From Paracoccaceae bacterium (GTDB taxonomy: Bacteria > Pseudomonadota > Alphaproteobacteria > Rhodobacterales > Rhodobacteraceae): a stretch of 5,358 bases of DNA. Position numbers and translations under genes: made by a program. The notes beneath the pieces were generated by a model. The model had not been told where the DNA came from. It saw only the letters and a list, made by a program, of their open reading frames with translations, and ran no database searches. The stretch is from NCBI GenBank assembly GCA_003561595.1, contig PWWF01000193.1, positions 1-5,358 of the forward strand, read 5' to 3'. How positions within the stretch are numbered: position 1 is the stretch's first letter; each line of letters starts with the position of its first letter. Positions 1 to 5,358 of the stretch are shown here, one piece after another.

Positions 1-428
1 CGACAACTGCCTCGATCTACGAGGTGGCGGGAACCGATGGCACCATCCAGGATGGCCCCGGAACCACAATGCTCTGCGAAGAGGATTTCCCGGCGATCGA
101 CATGGACGTACCGCATGTCATCGAAGCCGTGAAGCAGCGCAATAACCTGCGGATGCGGCTGAACGGACAGGTGGTGTGCACGGCAACGACCACGCCCGCA
201 TTCCGAAACGGTCATGTCGCCGTGGCGATGGCCTCGCCCACAGGCGCTGATGCGGCAGGTCACAGAACCCGTCTGATCCGCGCAGTTGCCCGTCCCCTGA
301 TACAGCGCGACCCTGAGCTGACCATGACAGCCACGGGCCCGTCGATGGGCGGCACCCCGCGCACAGGGTCGGAGAGTGACTCGAGCTTTATGGGCACGCT
401 CGGGACTGGTGCAGCCAGCATCAACTGA
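1..428 (+). CDS. C-terminal part of a probable secreted subtilisin-like protease (paralogue of the next gene), 5' end cut by window
   Basis: Only the last 141 residues are visible; the reading frame is open from the left edge (first full codon at base 3), and the stop is TGA at 426-428. A GTG at 24 is in frame, but homology to the next gene runs upstream of it, so I do not take it as the start. The fragment aligns with the C-terminal domain of the downstream S8 protease: the segment VKQRN..L..R.NG...C to ARPLIQRDP (bases 129-314) shares about 37 of 62 residues by hand count. Two cysteines (codons 75-77 and 177-179) match Cys622 and Cys656 of the neighbour, suggesting a conserved disulphide outside the cytoplasm. 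The last 40 or so residues are a Thr/Gly/Ser-rich tail not shared with the neighbour. No catalytic residues are in view, so the protease assignment is inferred from the paralogue; a different protein with the same domain is possible. Confidence 0.7.
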   Translation, partial: TTASIYEVAGTDGTIQDGPGTTMLCEEDFPAIDMDVPHVIEAVKQRNNLRMRLNGQVVCTATTTPAFRNGHVAVAMASPTGADAAGHRTRLIRAVARPLIQRDPELTMTATGPSMGGTPRTGSESDSSFMGTLGTGAASIN

Positions 429-452
429 GGGTCTGATATGACAGATTGCCGG

Positions 453-487
453 GCGCCGGGATCGATGGATCCCGGCGCTCGTTTTCA
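453..487 (+). terminator. Rho-independent terminator after the first protease-like gene
   Basis: A perfect 11-bp inverted repeat (GCGCCGGGATC at 453-463, its complement at 468-478) encloses the loop GATG and is followed closely by TCGTTTTCATT. It lies 25 bases past the stop codon at 428 and 120 bases before the next start. This is a classic intrinsic terminator and argues that the two tandem protease genes are separate transcription units. Confidence 0.85.
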
Positions 488-493
488 TTCTGA

Positions 494-510
494 AGGCGGC
501 TTCGCAGCCT
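494..510. repeat. Short imperfect inverted repeat in the inter-protease gap
   Basis: AGGCGGC TTC GCAGCCT can fold into a 7-bp stem with one G-A mismatch and a three-base loop. It lies just downstream of the strong terminator and has no T-run after it. It could be a second mRNA-end hairpin or part of the leader of the next gene; the sequence does not decide. I see no convincing -35/-10 pair for the downstream protease between here and 597. Confidence 0.3.
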
Positions 511-597
511 CCTACCGGCTTTATTCTCAAATTTACCTTCTGAAGATTATGGTGGTTCTTAGACGTCGCACCGACGACCCCAGAATGGGATAGAGGA

Positions 598-2769
598 ATG
601 AATAGTCAAGGCAAGGCATTCACGTTACCCAAGGGCTTTTCCCGCCACATGTCGGCCATTGCACTGGCTGGCGTGATGGCAATCGTGCTACCGCTGGCCG
701 CTATTGCACAGAATGGCCCCAGCGTGAGGATCACGGATGAGACCGGCACAGCGACGATGGCCCATGCGGACGCGTTACTGGCCCGCGCGTCCGAACACGG
801 CACGATCCGCGTCATTATCGGGCTGGACGCCGATTTCGATCTGCACGGATCACTGAACGAAGCGCAGATACAGGCGCAGGGTCTTGGTATTGCAGCGGCC
901 CAGAACAGGGTTCTTTCGCAGCTCTCCGGCGACGCATCCGCGACGCGATACCGGACCATTCCCTACATGGCCCTGACCGTGCACAGGGCGGATCTGCAGA
1001 GTTTGCTGAGCATCCCAAATGTCACCTCGGTGCAGGAGGATATGCATTTCGCGCCCTACCTGTCCGACACGACCGCATTGGTGGATGCGCGGCGTCTATG
1101 GGCGCAGGGGATAGCGGGCAGCGGGCAATCCATCGCGGTTCTGGACAGCGGCACCTGGCCAAACCATTTCGCGTTCTACACGCCGCAATTCGACCGCAAG
1201 ATCCCTGCATCGGCGTGTTTTTCGACCAATGATGCCACCATATCCGCGACCAGCACATGTCCGAATGGCCAGGACGTGCAGATCGCACCCTTCGGTCCCA
1301 CAGCAGGATTTGATTGTGACCCCTCGGTCGTCGGGTGTGGCCATGGCACGCATGTCGCAGCCATTGCAGGCGGTCGGCTGAACAACCCGTCAATGTCTCA
1401 TGGCATCGCGCGGGATGCCGATATTGTTCCGATCAATGTCTTTCGACGCCTTGACGGGTTCCTGAGCTGCTTTCCAGACAATTCGCCCTGCATACGCGCC
1501 TCTTTTGCCGATTTGATCAGCGGGCTTGAGCAGGCGTTCTTATGGCGGAACCGCAATAATATCGCTGCCGTGAACATGAGCCTGGGGGGCGGGCAGCATT
1601 TCGACTATTGCGACAATCTGGTGCCGGCGATGACGGCCGTGATCGACAATCTGCGCTCGGTCGGTGTGGCAACAGTCATCGCGTCGGGAAATGATGGCTT
1701 CAATGGGTCCACGGGTGCGCCTGCCTGTGTCTCATCCGCGATCAGTGTCGGCAGCACCACCAAGGCCGACACGCTGTCCAGTTTCTCGAACCATGCCAGC
1801 TTTGTCGATCTGCTGGCACCGGGCAGCGATGTCGTGGCCGCCGATTCCTCTGGCACGCAAACGCCGCCGCGCCGGGCGCAGGTTTCGCTATCGGGCACCT
1901 CCATGGCAACCCCGCATGTGGCCGGGGCCTTTGCGATGCTCCGGGCGCACCAGCCCACTGCGCGCGTGACGGAGATCGAACGTGCGCTGGCCTGTAGCGG
2001 CGTGCCGGTGTCGCGCGTCAGCCTGCCCAAGCCCCGCATTTCAATGGCGCGGGCGCGCAATTACCTCAACCGTCCCGACGGGCTGCGCGGCTGGGGCTTT
2101 GGCGTGCAAGCACAGGCGGATGCCTGGCGCCCGATACTGGGGGAACGGGCATGGACGGGGGCCAGCGGCCCCGCGGGCAACAGCCTGCTGCTGAACAGCC
2201 GGGGTGATGCGGAATGGAGCATTGTGCAGGCCCCCTATTGCGTGAATGATGTTGTTCTGGTCGCACAGATGGCGCGCGAGGACCCGGATCCGGCGCGCGC
2301 CTGGTATTCGGGTTTGCTGGTCAGCAGCATGGTCGATGACGACGGGCTGTTTTCGGGCCTGTTCTTCGGCTATGCCATCTCGGACAGTGCAACAACTGTC
2401 CGCATCGAGGAAATCGAGAGCGCGAGTGGAATAACGGGCGGGCGACGCTCGGAGGTGCTGTGCAGCAACGCGCTGCCGCCGCTGACGGCAGGCGCGCCGC
2501 AGGTCCTGCAGGTCGTGAAGCAGCGAAATGAGTTGGTCTTCCGCATGAACGGGTCGGAGGTCTGCCGCGCGGAGACAAGTCCCAGGTTCCGCCATGGCCA
2601 TGTCAATCTGGCGATGGAAGCCCCGCGCGGCGATGCTGCGGATGAGCACAGCCTGCGCCTGGCGCGGATGCTGGCGCGCCCCCTGATCCAGCGCGATCCG
2701 GTTGCTGGCCAGTCAGTCGCGCGGGCAGGCGCGCCACTGGCCGCGACTGCCGGCGCTGTATCGGATTGA
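598..2769 (+). CDS. Secreted S8 (subtilisin-family) serine protease with I9-like propeptide and extra C-terminal domain
   Basis: An exported endopeptidase of 723 residues. A Sec signal peptide covers about residues 1-38 (basic n-region, hydrophobic stretch 19-36, likely cleavage after AIA at 35-37). Residues ~60-155 resemble an inhibitor I9-type propeptide (RVIIGLDADF, AQNRVLSQL, YRTIPYMAL, a P-NVTSVQED ending), which folds and then inhibits the protease until removed. The catalytic domain (~160-490) has the full triad: Asp183 (AVLDSG), His249 (GHGTHVAAIAGG) and Ser435 (SGTSMATPHVAGA), with oxyanion Asn365 (ASGNDG), so it should be active. A C-terminal domain of ~200 residues (~500-700) looks beta-rich, perhaps a jelly roll, and is shared with the upstream gene. 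Twelve cysteines, all after the propeptide, suit disulphides in an exported protein. ATG 598 has GGGATAGAGG just upstream; an internal ATG at 649 would also leave a signal peptide and cannot be excluded. Substrate unknown. Confidence 0.93.
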   Translation: MNSQGKAFTLPKGFSRHMSAIALAGVMAIVLPLAAIAQNGPSVRITDETGTATMAHADALLARASEHGTIRVIIGLDADFDLHGSLNEAQIQAQGLGIAAAQNRVLSQLSGDASATRYRTIPYMALTVHRADLQSLLSIPNVTSVQEDMHFAPYLSDTTALVDARRLWAQGIAGSGQSIAVLDSGTWPNHFAFYTPQFDRKIPASACFSTNDATISATSTCPNGQDVQIAPFGPTAGFDCDPSVVGCGHGTHVAAIAGGRLNNPSMSHGIARDADIVPINVFRRLDGFLSCFPDNSPCIRASFADLISGLEQAFLWRNRNNIAAVNMSLGGGQHFDYCDNLVPAMTAVIDNLRSVGVATVIASGNDGFNGSTGAPACVSSAISVGSTTKADTLSSFSNHASFVDLLAPGSDVVAADSSGTQTPPRRAQVSLSGTSMATPHVAGAFAMLRAHQPTARVTEIERALACSGVPVSRVSLPKPRISMARARNYLNRPDGLRGWGFGVQAQADAWRPILGERAWTGASGPAGNSLLLNSRGDAEWSIVQAPYCVNDVVLVAQMAREDPDPARAWYSGLLVSSMVDDDGLFSGLFFGYAISDSATTVRIEEIESASGITGGRRSEVLCSNALPPLTAGAPQVLQVVKQRNELVFRMNGSEVCRAETSPRFRHGHVNLAMEAPRGDAADEHSLRLARMLARPLIQRDPVAGQSVARAGAPLAATAGAVSD

Positions 2770-2774
2770 TCTTC

Positions 2775-2827
2775 GCCCAGCTGGGCAGGCTCTTTACAGT
2801 GACACGGCGCCCCGGGGAGGGGCGCCG
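2775..2827. terminator. GC-rich palindromes between convergent genes, possible bidirectional terminator
   Basis: Two inverted repeats fill the 87-base gap between the convergent stop codons. GCCCAGCTGGGC (2775-2786) is a perfect 12-base palindrome followed on the plus strand by AGGCTCTTT. CGGCGCCCC (2805-2813) pairs perfectly with GGGGCGCCG (2819-2827) around a five-base loop. Neither has a proper T-run on either strand, so they are weak as intrinsic terminators by the standard rule, but their position suggests a shared transcript end. Confidence 0.45.
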
Positions 2828-2856
2828 CAGACCGCAATCCGGCAGGATACAAAGGG

Positions 2857-3273
2857 TTAGTTGTTGCGGAAAAAGCTCAAGGTCTGGCTACTTGGAGACG
2901 GGGCGAGTGGATTGGTGGCAATATTGAAGGCGACAGGACGCGTCTCACTCCCCTGGCCTCCTCCCCAGGCGCGACCGATAAACCTGATGATACGCGGGTC
3001 ATCATCATCCCGCGCGGCCATGCGGAAGCGGCAATCAGACTGCATGTTCAGGGCACCGCGCACGATGAACTCTTCGCCTTCATTGTCAAATTCTTCGAGG
3101 CAGAGCGCCGCGAAGCGTCCATTAGGCTGAACTGTCATCCGGCAACTGGTGAAACTGTCACCGCCAAACCAGACACCGGCCATAGTCGCGTTGGAACACA
3201 CGGTCTGGGCAAGCGAGGGCAATGCCGTCATTGACAGTGCCACGGACAGGGCCGCACCAAGCATCTTCTTCAT
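2857..3273 (-). CDS. Small exported four-cysteine protein of unknown function
   Basis: A 138-residue protein I do not recognise. Residues 1-23 form a clear Sec signal peptide (MKKMLG start, hydrophobic core, likely cleavage after SLA, before QTVC), leaving about 116 residues outside the cytoplasmic membrane. The mature part has four cysteines (26, 44, 58, 81), enough for two disulphides. It opens with a G-x-W element (MAGVWFGG), then short alternating strands (SCRMTVQPNGRF, DCRFRMAAR), a pattern suggesting a small beta-barrel like lipocalins or small protease inhibitors; this is inference from pattern only. It has acidic patches at 60-68 and Asp89-92. The start at 3273 is chosen because GGAG (3283-3286 on the plus strand) lies nine bases ahead and the signal peptide begins there. 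An in-frame ATG at 3300 lacks a ribosome site and would add nine residues before the signal peptide. It is convergent with the protease gene. Confidence 0.8.
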   Translation of the reverse strand: MKKMLGAALSVALSMTALPSLAQTVCSNATMAGVWFGGDSFTSCRMTVQPNGRFAALCLEEFDNEGEEFIVRGALNMQSDCRFRMAARDDDDPRIIRFIGRAWGGGQGSETRPVAFNIATNPLAPSPSSQTLSFFRNN

Positions 3274-3282
3274 GTCGAAAGT

Positions 3283-3286
3283 CTCC
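3283..3286 (-). promoter_or_regulatory. Ribosome binding site that decides the start of the small exported protein
   Basis: GGAG on the minus strand, nine bases before the ATG at 3273. The competing ATG at 3298-3300 is preceded by TGACCTGAAATGA, without a purine-rich site at usable spacing. This supports the shorter form, in which the signal peptide starts at the N-terminus. Confidence 0.65.
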
Positions 3287-3319
3287 GCTACAAATCTCAT
3301 TTCATTTCAGGTCACGGGA

Positions 3320-3347
3320 ATGATTCTGAACAAACGAGGCCAGTCAA
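3320..3347 (-). promoter_or_regulatory. Candidate sigma-70-type promoter for the small exported protein gene
   Basis: On the minus strand, TTGACT (3342-3347, five of six bases of the -35 consensus) is followed after 16 bases by AATCAT (3320-3325, four of six bases of the -10 consensus). Transcription would start near 3313, giving a leader of about 40 bases before the ATG at 3273. This would place the alternative ATG at 3300 inside the leader. The match is read by eye only. Confidence 0.4.
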
Positions 3348-3517
3348 CCCCGGCCATTTTGAGCGTCAGAGCCTTTCTCCCATAACATAATGTGCCGGGG
3401 GCGTGACGCGTCTGTCAACTCTTTTGACCCTGGCAAGGGCGCAAAAGGACAATGGTCCAGCAGCACAACGCGGACAGCCCGCACACTGTATGGCAATCCC
3501 ACAGGTAAACCCGCGGA

Positions 3518-4393
3518 TCACCCGGACAGCATATCCTGAAAGAAAGCGCGCACGCTGCGCGTTGCGGCCTGCACCTTGGGGCTGCGATGCAGGTCGACAT
3601 GGGTGACCAGCCACAGCGCCGACTGCCAGTCAGAGCGCGGGGGCATCACCTCGACCATTTCGGCCATGCAATCTGCGCGCGGGGCAAAGCCCAGACCCAG
3701 CCCTGCGCGAATGGCCGCCATGCGGGTCGCGTGATCATTGCTGCGAAACGCGATGCGGTGGCCCTGGGATTTCAGCCATTGTTCATACGGCGCGCGCGAG
3801 GCGCTGCCATCGGCGGCGACAAAGGCATGGGTGCGCAGCGCATCGTCATCCAAGGGTTGCCCGTGGCGGTCCAGATAGGCCGCGCTGGCGAACAGCGCGA
3901 CTGGCAGGGTGCCCAGCGATTGCACGACATTGTCGGGTTCCTGCGGCTGCGCGCCCGCGCGGATCGCAACATGGGCTTCGGCATATTCCAGCCGCAACAC
4001 GCGCTCTTCGGTGCGCAGGCAGGGTTCCAGCGCGGGGTGGTTCTCTGTCAGGCTGGCGACCCATGGCAGCAGGACGTCGCTGATTTCGGGAATGGTGGTG
4101 ATGATCAGCGGCCCGGAAATCCCTTCCTGCATGGCCTTGAGCTGCGCTTCAAGCTGATCGAAGCGCTGCTCGGTATCCTGCGCGACATCGAACAGCGCGC
4201 GCCCGGCCTCGGTCGGGGTGTAGCCGCGCGCGTGGCGCTGGAACAGCTTGACGCTGATGCGATCCTCCAGCGCGTCGATATGGCGGATCACGGTGGCATG
4301 ATGCACCCCCAGCGCGTTTGCCGCGGCGCTGACGGTGCCGTTGCGGGCCACATGCAGGGCGGTGCGGACCTCATCCCAGGGCTCCAGGCTCAT
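3518..4393 (-). CDS. LysR-type transcriptional regulator
   Basis: A 291-residue DNA-binding regulator of full family length. The N-terminal winged helix-turn-helix is at about residues 5-63, with the recognisable family pattern GTVSAAANALGVHHATVIRHI, then LEDRISVKLFQRHARGYTPTEAG. A linker helix follows (~64-90, rich in Glu/Gln/Leu). The effector-binding domain is about 93-290, beginning with GPLIITTIPEISDVLLP. Such proteins act in the cytoplasm as dimers or tetramers and respond to a small molecule; neither ligand nor target can be read here. Its ATG overlaps the nagZ stop in an ATGA, and GGAG lies eight bases upstream (4402-4405), inside nagZ, so the start is well supported and expression is probably coupled to nagZ. 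No divergent target gene lies next to it, unlike many LysR regulators. Transcription seems to end in the 3301-3517 gap, but I see no strong terminator there. Confidence 0.92.
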   Translation of the reverse strand: MSLEPWDEVRTALHVARNGTVSAAANALGVHHATVIRHIDALEDRISVKLFQRHARGYTPTEAGRALFDVAQDTEQRFDQLEAQLKAMQEGISGPLIITTIPEISDVLLPWVASLTENHPALEPCLRTEERVLRLEYAEAHVAIRAGAQPQEPDNVVQSLGTLPVALFASAAYLDRHGQPLDDDALRTHAFVAADGSASRAPYEQWLKSQGHRIAFRSNDHATRMAAIRAGLGLGFAPRADCMAEMVEVMPPRSDWQSALWLVTHVDLHRSPKVQAATRSVRAFFQDMLSG

Positions 4394-5358
4394 GGCTGCG
4401 GCTCCGGTTCTGGCATCAGACTGTCATATTCGGCGGCAAGGGCGTGGGGATCACTTGCATCCGGCACGCGCCGTGCCGAGAGGGCCGTGGCCGCGCGCAG
4501 CGCGGCCCCGCCGGACAGGGTTGGGCAGATCGCGGCAAGGGCTTCCATCTCGGCCATGTCGCCATTGCAATGCAGCACCAGATCGCAGCCAGCCTGCAGC
4601 GCCGCCTGCCCGCGTTCGGCCACAGAACCGCTCAGCGCCTGCATCGAGATGTCATCGGTCATCAGCACCCCCTCAAAGCCGATCTCTTCGCGGATCAGGC
4701 GGATCATGCGCGCTGACGTGGTCGCCGGGGCCAGCGCGTCGAATGCGCGATACAGCAGATGCGCGGTCATGCCCAGTGGCAGGTCGCGCAGGGCGGCAAA
4801 GGCTGCGAAATCATGCGCGCGCAATTCGGGATCAGACGCATCGACCACGGGCAGATCCAGATGGCTGTCGCGCAGCGCGCGGCCATGGCCGGGAATGTGC
4901 TTGAGCACCGGCAGCACGCCGCCCGCCATCAGCCCGTCCGCCATGGCGCGGGCGCGGGCCACCACATCCGGCAATGTGCTACCATAGCAGCGGTTGCGCA
5001 GGATCGGATGAGTCTGCGCCGTGGCGATATCGGCCAGCGGCGCGCAATTCACGTCGATACCGACATCGCGCAGCTCTGCCGCCAGCAGACGCCCGCGCAG
5101 ATACATGGCGCGCACAGGGTCGCGCGCCTGCGCCCCCTGATCGAGCGCCGGCATCCAGCCGCGCCAATGCGGTGGTCCCATACGCTGCACGCGCCCGCCC
5201 TCCTGATCGATCAGGATGGGCATGTCGCGGCCCACAGCGGCGCGCAGATCGGCGGTCAGGGCGCGCAACTGGGCGGGGGACTCGATATTGCGGGCAAACA
5301 GGATCGCGCCCCAGGGCTGGGATTGCGCGAAAAACCCGCGCTCTGCCGCGCTCAGCAC
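4390..5358 (-). CDS. nagZ: Beta-N-acetylhexosaminidase NagZ (GH3), N-terminus cut by window
   Basis: A cytoplasmic glycosidase that removes the N-acetylglucosamine from GlcNAc-1,6-anhydroMurNAc (peptides) during peptidoglycan recycling. In the 322 visible residues the GH3 barrel motifs appear in order: ILFARN (19-24), DQEGGRVQRM (51-60), NCAPLAD (104-110), KHIPGHG (153-159), the mobile catalytic loop with Asp165-Ser166-His167 (acid/base pair Asp-His in NagZ), GMTAH (196-200), and MTDDISM (233-239), whose first Asp (235) matches the known nucleophile. It is a single-domain enzyme of about 320-340 residues, normal for Gram-negative NagZ. The GTG at the window edge (5356-5358) lies in what is normally interior sequence just after the start, so roughly 10-20 residues are probably missing. 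The C-terminus ends in a Pro/Glu-rich tail, and the stop overlaps the start of the LysR-type regulator by four bases. Confidence 0.95.
   Translation of the reverse strand: MLSAAERGFFAQSQPWGAILFARNIESPAQLRALTADLRAAVGRDMPILIDQEGGRVQRMGPPHWRGWMPALDQGAQARDPVRAMYLRGRLLAAELRDVGIDVNCAPLADIATAQTHPILRNRCYGSTLPDVVARARAMADGLMAGGVLPVLKHIPGHGRALRDSHLDLPVVDASDPELRAHDFAAFAALRDLPLGMTAHLLYRAFDALAPATTSARMIRLIREEIGFEGVLMTDDISMQALSGSVAERGQAALQAGCDLVLHCNGDMAEMEALAAICPTLSGGAALRAATALSARRVPDASDPHALAAEYDSLMPEPEPQP

Noticed and set aside
2041..2852. Minus-strand open frames of 202 and 160 codons opposite the protease C-terminal region
   Set aside because: They are antisense to the conserved C-terminal domain, overlap each other in different frames, and have no recognisable motifs or ribosome sites.
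3274..3300. Nine-residue N-terminal extension of the small exported protein (start at 3300)
   Set aside because: There is no ribosome site before the 3300 ATG, and the extension would precede a normal signal peptide. The candidate promoter also makes this stretch likely leader RNA.
2861..3385. Plus-strand open frames opposite the small exported protein
   Set aside because: The minus-strand frame has a signal peptide, a well-spaced ribosome site and paired cysteines; the plus-strand products have none of these.
3384..3418. Perfect minus-strand TTGACA (3413-3418) with a TATGTT downstream (3384-3389)
   Set aside because: The spacing is 23 bases, or 20 if CATTAT (3387-3392) is used, too long for a standard sigma-70 promoter. 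The TTGACT/AATCAT pair closer to the gene fits better.
3424..3453. Plus-strand TTGACC-N18-GACAAT promoter-like pair
   Set aside because: No supported plus-strand gene lies downstream within the window; it is probably a chance match, unless it drives an antisense RNA, for which there is no evidence.
3444..3461. Minus-strand GGAC-CATT-GTCC followed by TTTT as a terminator for the regulator
   Set aside because: The stem is only four base pairs, too weak to call without transcript data.
3587..4987. Plus-strand open frame of 466 codons
   Set aside because: It lies antisense across the LysR-type regulator and nagZ, both with clear family motifs. Its product shows no domain and is rich in Arg/Gly/Ala as expected from a shadow of GC-rich genes.

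Overview
The window looks like a GC-rich alphaproteobacterial chromosome segment, most likely from the order Rhodobacterales. This rests on the style of the NagZ and LysR-type proteins and on codon choice; no marker gene fixes the genus. It holds five protein genes, two of them cut by the window edges. I see no RNA genes, insertion sequences or CRISPR array.

Left part (1-2769, plus strand): the C-terminal end of one protein, a strong intrinsic terminator, then a complete 723-residue secreted serine protease of the subtilisin family (S8). The cut protein matches the protease's C-terminal domain at about 60% identity over 62 residues. The two therefore look like a tandem pair of paralogous exported proteases, each with the same extra C-terminal domain. 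The terminator between them suggests that they are transcribed separately.

Middle (2770-3517): a short convergent gap with GC-rich palindromes, then a small minus-strand gene for an exported four-cysteine protein of unknown function. It is followed by about 240 bases of non-coding DNA that carries its likely promoter. The small protein and the protease would both be exported and lie tail to tail; a functional link between them is only a hypothesis.

Right part (3518-5358, minus strand): nagZ, a cytoplasmic beta-N-acetylglucosaminidase of peptidoglycan recycling, cut at its N-terminus. It is followed by a LysR-type regulator whose start codon overlaps the nagZ stop (ATGA), so the two are probably co-transcribed and translationally coupled.

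Nothing here amounts to a clearly new biological system. The most interesting points are the duplicated protease with an unnamed C-terminal domain, the small exported cysteine protein beside it, and the nagZ-regulator coupling.
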